Part shown: positions 16,753 to 25,032 of the stretch, in pieces
How positions within the stretch are numbered: the first letter of the stretch is position 1
How the letters are laid out: the number at the start of each line of letters is the position of its first letter
NCBI RefSeq assembly: GCF_000695255.1
Contig: NZ_JMIB01000027.1
Span: 62,001 to 126,000, forward strand
DNA: 64,000 nt
Source of the DNA: Photobacterium galatheae
Lineage (GTDB): Bacteria > Pseudomonadota > Gammaproteobacteria > Enterobacterales > Vibrionaceae
Direction of reading: 5' to 3'
Made by a program: the position numbers and the translations under genes
The notes under the pieces: generated by a model
Told to the model about the DNA's origin: nothing
The model's input: only the letters and a program-made list of their open reading frames with translations
The model's database searches: none

Positions 16753-17562
16753 TTAAATATCAATATAGTTTTGAATTTTCACGTTTAAAAGACCACCGGT
16801 TATTTCGTCCATGTCACCAATAGAGAGTGGCTGAGAAATGCCTGCTCCCATACAGACAACTTGCTTCAGTTCTGGGTTGTCTACAATGATTTTAGTTACT
16901 CTCACTAAAGTGCCACTATCTTTATCATTTTTCTGGAAGAGTGAGTTGTGCTCTACAACCTCAGAAACGAGTAAATTTGTCTTATCCGTTGCTCTTCTGC
17001 CTTTTCCAGAATCACTAAAGGTCATCATGCAAAAGCGAGTCGGAGTGCCACCCCTGAGCATAGGTTTACGATAAATTCTTCCCCCGTCCTGAAAGAAAGC
17101 TGTCGTTTCATTGGGTAAAATCATGAAACGATCCGTGAATTGAATCAAAGAGTCTTGCGGTATATTCCTAAGATACAAAGAGTCTAAAGGAAGTGATTCC
17201 TTCACCAGCGCCTTCTCCATATTTTTATGATCAACATAGCCTTTTTCAACGACAACAGGTTCACTTATCTGCGTGATTTCTTCTGCCACCTGGATTGCAT
17301 CTGAGTCCGTAAGCACTGAATTTTTCAATGGTGACTTTTTTTCAATAACTTGAGACGAATCTTCCTCTTGCTTGTTGTTCGATGTGAGCCCAAAATCAAT
17401 GCCATACTTCGTGGCATAGTTATCAAAGTCAGCTGAAGTGACTTCAGAAGTTGATCCAATCATTGACTCAAGCTCATCTCCACTCGATATTTCATTTGCA
17501 GAAACAACCGTTGCCATCGAAGATAAAGCAACAAAAAGTGGTAAAGATTTTAATTTAATCAT
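16753..17562 (-). CDS. Exported protein, 269 aa
   Basis: Not recognised. It has a signal peptide (residues 1-22, MIKLKSLPLFVALSSMATVVSA), then an acidic linker (~25-110) and a beta-rich C-terminal domain with two cysteines (PTRFCMMTFSDSG and KQVVCMGAGIS). It lies 37 bases downstream of tolA in the same direction. A periplasmic accessory role with the Tol or Sec components next door is possible from context only. Confidence 0.6.
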   Translation of the reverse strand: MIKLKSLPLFVALSSMATVVSANEISSGDELESMIGSTSEVTSADFDNYATKYGIDFGLTSNNKQEEDSSQVIEKKSPLKNSVLTDSDAIQVAEEITQISEPVVVEKGYVDHKNMEKALVKESLPLDSLYLRNIPQDSLIQFTDRFMILPNETTAFFQDGGRIYRKPMLRGGTPTRFCMMTFSDSGKGRRATDKTNLLVSEVVEHNSLFQKNDKDSGTLVRVTKIIVDNPELKQVVCMGAGISQPLSIGDMDEITGGLLNVKIQNYIDI

Positions 17563-17599
17563 GCGTTTCTAATAAATATAGGAAGTGTAAAATATGGGG

Positions 17600-18459
17600 T
17601 CAAATAGGGTTGTAAACCCTATCGATGAAATTAATGACCTCTTTTCTCTTAAATATATTATCGGGTACAGATGGGAGTCGATTGACTCTTTCTATTGCGA
17701 GGCTAATCAGATTTTTATAATTGCTCGGGCAATCATTGTGAAAGAGATAGTCTTCGATGAAACCACCGGTCGCAATAGTTAACGTGACACGACAGCTCAC
17801 ATTTTTACGTTCATAAGGTAGTATCCATGCATCATAGAGCAACGTATGAATATCATTTTCGTACTTAGACCTGATGAGTGCTAGTTCTCTTTTATCCGCA
17901 GCCGCGTTCCGCTCTGAAATTTCTTTTAAAGCTCTCTCATTTGCTTCTTTTTGCTTTGCCAGTCTTTTCTGAATTTCAGACTCTCGCTTCTTTTCAAGCT
18001 CAAGTTGACGTTTTTTCTCTTCTTCCTTTTTCTGCGCTATTTCAGCTCTTTTTTTTTATCGTGCTGTTCCTTGAGTATTCTTGCCTTGTCCTTCATGTCC
18101 TGAATGTTTTGGTTCACTTGCTGTAGTGCTTTCTCTGTTTTTACCAATTCCATCTCTTTTTCAACCAAAGATTTCTGGATTGTTGATAATTGATTTTCCT
18201 GAACTTTTAATTCTTGAGACCGTTGTTCCTGTTTTTCTCGATAGGTTTTCAGCGACTGGTTTAATTCATCTTCTGAAACAGAAACACTTTTCATGAGCTG
18301 CGCTTCAGTTTGTGCCTGTATCGCCTCATTGTGACTCAGGTTTATCTTGTGTGGTTTTTCACCTGAACCTAATAATGCAAACATGATAGCCAATAGGATC
18401 AGAGCAATATGCGTTATGGCTGAGGCACTTAAATACTTTTTAAAATTCAAAACAAACAA
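17600..18459 (-). CDS. tolA: TolA, split by a -1 frameshift at an A9 run
   Basis: Frame 1 starts at 18459: a single transmembrane helix (residues ~12-32) and a long coiled coil (TolA domains I and II). It stops at 18037, just after a run of nine A residues (18057-18049 on the minus strand). Reading one base back at that run gives an uninterrupted continuation to 17600 with more coiled coil and a domain III-like end (VSCRVTLTIATGGFIED ... LPSVPDNIF), the part that binds TolB/Pal in the periplasm. The joined protein would be 286 aa with normal architecture. The cause may be a sequence error, a mutation, or programmed slippage; the unshifted product would be a 140-aa membrane-anchored coiled coil. 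secY lies 44 bases upstream. Confidence 0.75.
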
Positions 18460-18502
18460 CCCTCTTTCTACAAAATGGGGTAAATGTGAGACCCCAAAAC
18501 TC

Positions 18503-19768
18503 TTACTTCAGGAACGCCTGTCCTACTTTTTTATATGCATTCCCTTCCATCATTCCGAATATATTTTTCCTCATCTCACTTGCTGTTGAGACCATAATCA
18601 GAATGCTTGTCCCGCCGAGATAAAATGGAATGCCCAGATAGGCATTGATCATCTCAGGAATGGTACACAAAATAACCAAGTAACAACATGCAATGAATGT
18701 GAGCGCTTGAAACAATCGGCCTAAATATCTTTCTGTTTCCGCACCTACTCGCAGACTTCGGATCACTTGTCCACTCATCATCAGGCCGTTCGCGGCTTTC
18801 TTCGGGTTCAACATTGTCCCTTTCAGTGCGAAACCAAAGCAGAAAGTCAAAATACTGAAGAGAACAATGAATTCGGGTGTGCCGCCCACAAGTCTATTCT
18901 TAACCTGAACAATCAAATCAGGCATCAGCGATGAAAATGCCGAGGCGGTTGTCACGAACATTGAAATCACGATTGCGGCAAATATCGGTGGCATCATGCC
19001 AATTGGGTTTGCTTTAAAGGTGACATAGGATGGTCTTGAACCGCCATATTTATCATTTTTTAAGGTTGCGATGCGTCGACCTGCATTCTCAAAGTAAATT
19101 ACCATCACAAAACTGAAGAGGATGATTGCGATGAGAGCGGCGACGGAGACAACAGTCGCTGAGCCAGCGTCGACCATACTTGCAATGGTAAAGAAATTTG
19201 AAGGCATGGATGACAAAATACCAAACATGATAATTAAGCTGGTACCGGCTCCAAATCCGACGAATGTCATGATGTTTGCAAGCCACACCACAATAAATGT
19301 TCCCGTCAACAGAGACAAGAATGTTGAAACATAGAAGGTGAAGCCATCAACAGTCGCTAATGGTTCGCCATTCACATTCTGAGACAAGAGGATGGAAGAG
19401 AGCGTCATGGATTGCGTAAAGACTAAGAATACGGTAAGCAGTCTTTTGATTTGTTCCAGTTTTATTTTTCCATTTTCACTGGCTGCAAATTCTTTCACTC
19501 TGTCGCTCATCAGTTGTGCGACAAAAATGACGATGCTTGCAGTAATATAAGGCATGATACTTAAAGAGAACACAGACATTCTCGACAGTGATCCTCCACC
19601 GATAATATTCACTAATTGTAGGACGCCGTTTTGATGACTCTCAAAGAGGGTATCAAAAACGGCTTTATTGATGTGTGGGATCGGTGTGTGTGAGCCAATT
19701 CTGAAAAATAGCAAACACACAGCCATGGTGATGGCTGCCCGGAAAAACGTTGAATAGTAAAATCTCAT
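18503..19768 (-). CDS. secY: Divergent SecY, protein-translocation channel
   Basis: This 421-aa protein has about ten membrane helices. Signatures are FFRIGSHTPIPHI (TM1 end), GGGSLSRMSVFSLSIMPYITAS (plug and TM2, cited here as two adjoining pieces of the family motif), VYFENAGRRIATLKNDKYGG (loop before TM6), ANPIGMMPPIFAA, and CTIPEMI...PFYLGGTSILIMVSTA near the C-terminus. It forms the inner-membrane channel with SecE/SecG. The start ATG at 19768 has AGGGTGA just upstream. No ribosomal protein genes flank it, and sequence drift from typical SecY is evident, so it looks like a second, specialised translocon gene. Confidence 0.93.
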   Translation of the reverse strand: MRFYYSTFFRAAITMAVCLLFFRIGSHTPIPHINKAVFDTLFESHQNGVLQLVNIIGGGSLSRMSVFSLSIMPYITASIVIFVAQLMSDRVKEFAASENGKIKLEQIKRLLTVFLVFTQSMTLSSILLSQNVNGEPLATVDGFTFYVSTFLSLLTGTFIVVWLANIMTFVGFGAGTSLIIMFGILSSMPSNFFTIASMVDAGSATVVSVAALIAIILFSFVMVIYFENAGRRIATLKNDKYGGSRPSYVTFKANPIGMMPPIFAAIVISMFVTTASAFSSLMPDLIVQVKNRLVGGTPEFIVLFSILTFCFGFALKGTMLNPKKAANGLMMSGQVIRSLRVGAETERYLGRLFQALTFIACCYLVILCTIPEMINAYLGIPFYLGGTSILIMVSTASEMRKNIFGMMEGNAYKKVGQAFLK

Positions 19769-19775
19769 AGTCACC

Positions 19776-19994
19776 CTAAATGAAGATACACAGGAGTAGA
19801 TAGATGACAAACAACGTTCCCAGGAGGTAAGTTTTGCCATTGAAAATCAGATTAAATTTTGGACTTTTATCCTCATTCGATATTTCTTCAACTTCTGAGT
19901 AGTTGACTGTTTGAATGAGAAGAAAAATAAGAAAAATTGAATATGCCCAATGAAAGTAGTTCATCCATTGAGGCGTGGCGTTTGCTAGTTCCAC
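19776..19994 (-). CDS. Small two-helix membrane protein, possible SecG
   Basis: This 72-aa protein has two transmembrane helices (residues ~12-28 and ~55-72) joined by an acidic then basic loop, which is the size and topology of SecG. It ends 7 bases before the secY start, implying coupled synthesis. The typical SecG glycine-rich cytoplasmic loop is absent, so homology is not shown; the assignment is from position and topology alone. Confidence 0.5.
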   Translation of the reverse strand: MELANATPQWMNYFHWAYSIFLIFLLIQTVNYSEVEEISNEDKSPKFNLIFNGKTYLLGTLFVIYLLLCIFI

Positions 19995-20448
19995 AGGATT
20001 ACCCCAAAGTAAATATAGAAATTATAATTACCTTGAGTTTAAGAAGTAATCTGTGACATTTAAAGGGAGAGCATATAAAAAAGACCGCTTGACGCGACCG
20101 TTGAAAATCGAACCTGAATAGCCGTATCTTGTTGATATTTGCCTGCACCCAAAAGAGAAAAGTGATTAAAGCAAACGGCTCCTTGCTGTAAAAGTACGCT
20201 TCTATTGCTTTGAGTGATACGTGCTTGTGAATGTCTGAGAATTGATATGTATTCACGTTTATATCATCAGGCGGTTTTGGTTGCACATTTGAAATTTTTA
20301 CGGAAGTTTATGTTTCACTGACAGTTCATGTTTCACTGCCAGTGAAGGTCGAAATCTGTTTAATCAGTGCCGGGATTGGCTTCAGTCAGCACTTATTTTC
20401 AAGTGATTCGGGTTGGCATCATTCCCGATGATTTTCTATTTGCAATCC
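19995..20448. other. Gene-poor interval upstream of the secY operon
   Basis: This 454-base stretch separates the secG-like gene from the minus-strand gene ending at 20449. A 95-codon minus-strand reading frame with a GTG start (20286 to 19999) is possible, ends 4 bases before the secG-like gene, and has one hydrophobic patch; I do not consider it proven. The notable content is the tandem palindromic repeat at 20307-20346. The promoter of the secY operon probably lies here. Confidence 0.4.
20307..20346. repeat. Tandem 18-base repeat with embedded palindrome
   Basis: Two adjacent 18-base units, TTTATGTTTCACTGACAG (20307-20324) and TTCATGTTTCACTGCCAG (20325-20342), differ at 2 positions. The second is extended to a perfect palindrome TTCACTG-C-CAGTGAA (20332-20346). 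This is the form of a dimeric-repressor operator or a minimal iteron pair, placed upstream of the secY operon and downstream of the gene at 20449. Confidence 0.6.
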
Positions 20449-21270
20449 TCAAATGTCGTACAGGCCCAGCGATTCCAGTAAATTCTCCGAAAGACGTTTG
20501 TCTGTATACTGAACTTCTTCATTTTTCTTCCCTGCTTTGCCCCTGCTCGGGACAGTCAGGTCGTCTATCGACTTGTCACCGTTGTGTTTGATCAAGGCAT
20601 TCATGGCTGATGTTAACTTTTGTGCCTTGCTCAAAGGCAGTCCTCTCAGCGCTCGGATCATCGCTTTTCTGTATTCTTGATCTCCGAAAAGACTGACCAG
20701 CTCAAATACTGCGATATCTACCTCAGGCGTTTTTTCCATCTCTTTGAAAGCAGAAGGCTGCGTTATCTCCGCTTCGGCAAGGGAGGATAGATCTTTTCTG
20801 TGAAAGGTAAAGCTATAGTGGGCACACACCCTTTCTTTGACCTTTTGCTGGATGGTGTCGAACAGATCTTTATTCAGCTCATTCTTTAAAGATGCCTCAT
20901 CAGATAACTTATTGAAATTCAATAGGTAAAATGTTGACTTAACACACCGCTCATGAATATCAAAGTAAAGGTGAAAACCGATAGGTAGCATTTTTAGATT
21001 GATTTGTAAGATTCGCAGGACGGCTTCGTGGACTCTGATGACATCACGACTAAACATATCCTGCGAGAACGCTGTCGAGAAAACTTGCATTTTTAATGCA
21101 TAAAGGTCTTTCCCCTGACTCTTTGGGTACTCATTGTGCAAAGAGGACAGCGACACTCTGTAGTTCACAGAAAAATATTTATTATCAAATTTATACCCAT
21201 CAAAGAAAGGGATCGCTTTCTTTGGAAAATTTGATAACTTTTTCACCTTATTCGGTCTGGTTATCATCAT
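20449..21270 (-). CDS. Hypothetical protein, ~273 aa
   Basis: Not recognised. It is predicted soluble, basic and helical, with a low-complexity linker near residue 190 and a C-terminal helix ending LSENLLESLGLYDI. A TATAAT at the upstream edge (near 21306) overlaps an earlier in-frame ATG (21303), so I prefer the ATG at 21270, which would then have a short leader; 21324 and 21303 are alternative starts. The basic composition and the tandem palindrome lying beyond its 3' end make a DNA-binding role conceivable. Confidence 0.6.
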   Translation of the reverse strand: MMITRPNKVKKLSNFPKKAIPFFDGYKFDNKYFSVNYRVSLSSLHNEYPKSQGKDLYALKMQVFSTAFSQDMFSRDVIRVHEAVLRILQINLKMLPIGFHLYFDIHERCVKSTFYLLNFNKLSDEASLKNELNKDLFDTIQQKVKERVCAHYSFTFHRKDLSSLAEAEITQPSAFKEMEKTPEVDIAVFELVSLFGDQEYRKAMIRALRGLPLSKAQKLTSAMNALIKHNGDKSIDDLTVPSRGKAGKKNEEVQYTDKRLSENLLESLGLYDI

Positions 21271-21336
21271 CAGAGTCTTGTATGCGAATATAATTTTGAG
21301 CATTATACACGCACTTACATGCAAATCTACCTGTTT

Positions 21337-22254
21337 TTACCTGACATCTAATTCCTGAAAGATCCAGTTTGTTAAAGGAACTTTATGGGGGGCACCATAT
21401 TGATTGAACGTGTTTCTATCAACCAAAAGATACCCATTCCATTGGTGGTGACTCGAATTGTGTTTCAGAACCACAAGGTCATTTCCTTTCTGACATGAAT
21501 ATCGATCGACAGTCGCACCATACCCTTCATTGGTGATCGGTGTTTCCTCGCATGACATGCGTTTTTTCAGGGATTCTACCGTTTTGATTCCATCAAGCCT
21601 TTCCGTGAGTGAGTAGGGTTCAGATGACGTGAAAACCGTATTGACATCCCAGGGGAAGACTTGCTCCGTAATATTGACCGAGTAAAGAACCTTTAATCCA
21701 GTTGGCTCACAAGTTTCGTCTTTAAAAACCCCACCACTACTGAGAACCAGGGATGAGGCCTTGGTTGAGCACGCTGAGCTATATGCCGGTGCAACGCCTA
21801 AGTCATAGCCAACAACCAACTGCTGTCTGGGTGGCATATATTTCAAATAAGGTGACTTCACCATTTGCATCAATCTTGAGTGACGCTTCGTTGCTCTGGC
21901 GTCGAAGCTGTCCATCTCGATGCCAAAAAACATCAACCGTCTGAGGCTTTCTGCAGGCTCTTGAGTCAACCCAGAAATATTGAGTAAAGCGTACGGTGTC
22001 TGATCTTTTCCATGCCAAATCTCCACATAATCAGCATTCGCAATGCTTTTAAAAGTGCCTTTTGGCGGTCTGCTGTAGAACGTCAGGTGGAAGCTTTGCT
22101 CGCCAACTTTCAATTCTCTGGCAATTACTGAAGCAGATTGAATATCTTTTTCTACGCTGGTCCTGTCTATCGCAGCATTTGAAAAAGGGACAAAAGATGC
22201 GATTGCCAGTGAGAGTGCTATCTTGGTTTCAAACTTTTTACTCATCATCGTCAT
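21337..22254 (-). CDS. Exported protein, ~305 aa
   Basis: Not recognised. The start at 22254 (or 22245) places a signal peptide at the N-terminus (MMSKKFETKIALSLAIASF... cleaved near FSNA-AIDR). The mature domain is beta-rich with six cysteines distributed through it (for example ACSTKAS, DETCEPTG, RMSCEETP, DRYSCQKG), suggesting disulfide bonds in the periplasm. It is divergent from secE and shares a short intergenic promoter region with it. Its location inside the Sec cluster suggests a secreted client or accessory. Confidence 0.6.
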   Translation of the reverse strand: MTMMSKKFETKIALSLAIASFVPFSNAAIDRTSVEKDIQSASVIARELKVGEQSFHLTFYSRPPKGTFKSIANADYVEIWHGKDQTPYALLNISGLTQEPAESLRRLMFFGIEMDSFDARATKRHSRLMQMVKSPYLKYMPPRQQLVVGYDLGVAPAYSSACSTKASSLVLSSGGVFKDETCEPTGLKVLYSVNITEQVFPWDVNTVFTSSEPYSLTERLDGIKTVESLKKRMSCEETPITNEGYGATVDRYSCQKGNDLVVLKHNSSHHQWNGYLLVDRNTFNQYGAPHKVPLTNWIFQELDVR

Positions 22255-22332
22255 TTGTTTTCGTGAGGGTGCTAACCTATAATTTTCGCACTTTTTAGAA
22301 TTATTATAATTGTTGTTTTTAAAATAAGGTAA

Positions 22333-22551
22333 ATGCAAGTGAATCGTCTAAATCGAATCTTTAAGACTTTTCGGGAAGAATCTACTTTCATCCGGGAACA
22401 ATTTGGTAAAATCATTTGGCCCACACCGTCTGAAGCGGTAAAAATCTTTGGATGGACAAGCATGATGCTGCTGACTTTTGCAATTCTGATCACATTTGTT
22501 TTTGATCCTATTTCAATTGAGATGATCAAGTTTTTGTCCAATCTTCAATAG
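22333..22551 (+). CDS. secE: SecE, translocon clamp subunit
   Basis: At 72 aa it has the conserved SecE core: an amphipathic cytoplasmic helix with FIREQFGKIIWPTPSEAVKI (residues ~21-40; IWPT is the hallmark) and one transmembrane helix (MMLLTFAILITFVF). It is the short single-TM form, unlike the three-TM E. coli protein. It stabilises SecY. nusG, the usual neighbour, is absent. AAGGTA precedes the ATG, and TATAAT lies ~22 bases upstream. Confidence 0.9.
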   Translation: MQVNRLNRIFKTFREESTFIREQFGKIIWPTPSEAVKIFGWTSMMLLTFAILITFVFDPISIEMIKFLSNLQ

Positions 22552-22572
22552 CCTATCGTAAAGTGGGCTGGT

Positions 22573-22617
22573 TTGTAGTCGTGTTCAATCATGACTACAA
22601 TTAAGAGAAAGTTCGAA
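22573..22617 (+). promoter_or_regulatory. Promoter for the exported protein at 22618
   Basis: TTGTAG (22573-22578), a 17-base spacer and TACAAT (22596-22601) are followed by 16 bases before the ATG at 22618. The short leader contains AGAGAAAG. Because the promoter spans the earlier in-frame ATG at 22591, the start must be 22618. Confidence 0.55.
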
Positions 22618-23439
22618 ATGAATTTTCCGACAAATAGATTCGCCACAATGATCGGGATATCTCTCGTATTTTCTTCAGGTGCTGCTGTCGCGGGTTCAGA
22701 CAGCGCAGACCCTGTCGATCCACTTGCGTGTACTGAGGAAGAAATCCTGGCTGTGATGTCTGAGTATGAGGCCAGTTTAGGCTCCATTGATAAATACCAT
22801 GTACCAAGGTTTGAAAAATTCCGTGAAGTACGGATGGCACACCGCGCCCAAGATCCAGAGACGAGAGAACAGAATCTCTGTGATGTGATTGCCAATACAG
22901 AATTCAAAATTCCTGACATCGATCTATCCATGCTAGAGGCGGGTTGGTCGTCATTAAAAGCGCTGATGGCGGGGAACACCAATGGGGTGGATTGGAGTAC
23001 GGTGATGAGCGAAGCCTACAAAGCTGGTATGAAGAAGGCAAAGAAATGGTGGCTCGAAAACAACTGCAAGTTAGCCCAGAACTTCAGCCAGTCGGTGAAT
23101 GAGTCGATTGATGAGGCTCACGAGGAAGCAAAGGATACGGCAAAGGGTGAAATTGAAAATACGGAAGAAGCAAAACAACTGGGTGCTTCTGACTTAGATA
23201 AACCGCTCTACCGACAAGTTGCTGAGAAGCAAACAGAAGACCAACTTGAGGACTATGCCGGGTATGCCAAGTGGTATGATGAAGATCAATGGGGAGAAGG
23301 TAACCGTCAGGATGCGATGGATAACATCGTTGACAAAGTCCTTGGAGATCAACGCGGGAATGCACTAGACAAACATGTGGATGATGTCGGTAGCGAACGG
23401 CTGGGTAGTATTCTGGATAAAGTTGAGCCCAAATACTAA
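22618..23439 (+). CDS. Exported acidic protein, 273 aa
   Basis: Not recognised. A signal peptide (residues 1-25, ending SSGAAVA) is followed by a strongly acidic helical mature domain with three cysteines and a tryptophan-rich patch (KKWWLENNCKLAQNF). The C-terminal third is charged and probably extended (ESIDEAHEEAKDTAKGE). The promoter position fixes the start. It lies between secE and secF in the Sec cluster and ends before a strong bidirectional terminator. Confidence 0.65.
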   Translation: MNFPTNRFATMIGISLVFSSGAAVAGSDSADPVDPLACTEEEILAVMSEYEASLGSIDKYHVPRFEKFREVRMAHRAQDPETREQNLCDVIANTEFKIPDIDLSMLEAGWSSLKALMAGNTNGVDWSTVMSEAYKAGMKKAKKWWLENNCKLAQNFSQSVNESIDEAHEEAKDTAKGEIENTEEAKQLGASDLDKPLYRQVAEKQTEDQLEDYAGYAKWYDEDQWGEGNRQDAMDNIVDKVLGDQRGNALDKHVDDVGSERLGSILDKVEPKY

Positions 23440-23460
23440 TCTCTGAGCGTAATCAGTATC

Positions 23461-23486
23461 AGAAAGGCGGCAATGGCCGCCTTTCT
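23461..23486. terminator. Bidirectional rho-independent terminator
   Basis: AGAAAGGCGG / CCGCCTTTCT forms a 10-bp stem with a 6-base loop, flanked by A and T tracts on either side. It serves the convergent genes at 22618 (+) and 23487 (-). Confidence 0.9.
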
Positions 23487-24047
23487 TCATTTGGGTAACC
23501 AGACTTTCAGGTTTTCAGAGCAGCTCATGATGGCATCCTGAACGTATCTGGGGTTCATTGAGAGTGGCGTCAGATCTGCTTGTTGCAGGCTGCCCAGGAT
23601 GAGGTTTTCTTTATAAGATTCTTTTCCTTCGATGAGTTTGGTGAAAATACTTTCAGTGATAAATGTGATCTCCTCATCAAGACCAAAGTATCCGCAACCT
23701 GCCACTAAGGATGCAGTCTTTGAATATTGTTGAAGTGCTACCCGGTCATTAGCATTCTGAATGGTGAATGCACTTGAGTAGGCTAAAGCCTTGAGCGCCT
23801 TTTTTCTTAAGTCAGACATTTGCTGCTGACCCTCGATAAAACGCAGTGCATCCTCAAGACCTTTTGTCTGATGAATTTTCACGCCAGCAAAATCCACCAG
23901 CGCACCATCAAAGTTGAGTTTTTGTACGCCAAGTTTCTCAACCCGTTGTTCTTTTGGGATATATTGCATTTCCTCTACAGTGACATCTATTGCAAATGCT
24001 GATACTGAGGAAAAAGCCACCAGCCCTGCGATCCATATTTTTTTCAT
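23487..24047 (-). CDS. Exported protein, 186 aa
   Basis: Not recognised. The ATG at 24047 starts a signal peptide (MKKIWIAGLVAFSSVSAFA). The mature helical domain has two cysteines (LVAGCGYFG and IMSCSENLK). It begins 9 bases after the secF stop in the same direction, so it is co-transcribed with secDF. A periplasmic chaperone or SecDF accessory is plausible by context but unproven. Confidence 0.65.
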   Translation of the reverse strand: MKKIWIAGLVAFSSVSAFAIDVTVEEMQYIPKEQRVEKLGVQKLNFDGALVDFAGVKIHQTKGLEDALRFIEGQQQMSDLRKKALKALAYSSAFTIQNANDRVALQQYSKTASLVAGCGYFGLDEEITFITESIFTKLIEGKESYKENLILGSLQQADLTPLSMNPRYVQDAIMSCSENLKVWLPK

Positions 24048-24056
24048 AAGCATATT

Positions 24057-24905
24057 TTATAATTCACCTTCAGGTGATGGCCTCTTGGAGACGGCAAAAG
24101 CACCTGAATTTTTCTTGATTGATACCCAGTAAGGGACAATCGTCAGCGAGCTGAACATACCGACTCCCACGCCAGCGAACAGCGTTAAAGAAAAGGCATG
24201 CATCGATTCTCCTCCGAAAATGAATAGCGAAACAATGACAATCAGAGTCGACACTGCAGTATTGACGTTTCTTCTGAGTGTCATTTCCATCGCAGTCTGC
24301 ACCGGGTTTTTTTCTTCTTCACGAATCAGCGTTCTGACCCTGTCTAGGGTCACGACGGAATCGTTAATTGAGTAACCGATGATAGCAAGCAGTGCACCGA
24401 CAACAATCGAGGACACTTCAATGTGGAAGACACTCAGGACAAAAAGTGTGAACGCAATATCGTGCACAAGTGCGATCAGTGTCGCAATCGCCATGGCGCT
24501 GTTGTATCTCATAGAAAGGTAAATCATAACCCCGAGGAATGCGATACCCATCCCGTACAGCGACGCACTGATCAGCGCTTGTCCTAATGAGGCGCCAATG
24601 GTGTCCCTTGCCAGCTGATGCGCGTTCAGGTATTCCTGATCACTCATGGTCAGGCCAGATTCATCTGCCATTTGCACAGTCGCACCGTTTGACGATCCGG
24701 AGATCATCAACGATGTGTTCTCTCCCAGCCTGGATTGAACCGCCTCTATCGAGGCATCGAGGGTGTAAACAACTCCGCCCGTAAACTCAATGCTGTAGTT
24801 CAGTATGAGTGTACCTGAAGCAAAGAGTAGGGTGATCAGGAGCATGAAAGCCAGCATCACCTTGGCGAGCTTTTCTCTGACTGATTCAATCAATACAAAG
24901 TTCAT
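24057..24905 (-). CDS. secF: SecF, proton-driven translocation subunit
   Basis: This 282-aa protein has the SecF plan: TM1, then the signature YSIEFTGGVVYTLD (~32-45), a periplasmic domain, and a five-helix bundle containing YLSMRYNSAMAIATLIALVHD and IIGYSINDSVVTLDRVR, with the functional Asp/Arg pair intact. With SecD it pulls translocating chains using the proton gradient. GAGAG precedes the ATG at 24905. It follows secD after 127 bases rather than abutting it. Confidence 0.93.
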   Translation of the reverse strand: MNFVLIESVREKLAKVMLAFMLLITLLFASGTLILNYSIEFTGGVVYTLDASIEAVQSRLGENTSLMISGSSNGATVQMADESGLTMSDQEYLNAHQLARDTIGASLGQALISASLYGMGIAFLGVMIYLSMRYNSAMAIATLIALVHDIAFTLFVLSVFHIEVSSIVVGALLAIIGYSINDSVVTLDRVRTLIREEEKNPVQTAMEMTLRRNVNTAVSTLIVIVSLFIFGGESMHAFSLTLFAGVGVGMFSSLTIVPYWVSIKKNSGAFAVSKRPSPEGEL

Positions 24906-25032
24906 AAAATCTCTCATTCGGTCAATTGAACGGTACATCGAACCCAAGCGATTTTTTCGACTGGGTTCATGGTTTAAAAAAGCGAAAGTCGTGATTGAGT
25001 GCTCTCTCGCTCAGTCCTGGAACAGAGCATCA

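Noticed and set aside
17878..18126. Hydrophobic plus-strand frame antisense to tolA
   Set aside because: It is the reverse complement of the Lys/Glu-rich TolA coiled coil, which always reads as a hydrophobic Leu/Phe-rich frame.
19999..20286. 95-codon minus-strand frame with GTG start upstream of the secG-like gene
   Set aside because: Possible, but no family, unusual composition and a start near an operator-like repeat; kept only as part of the interval description.
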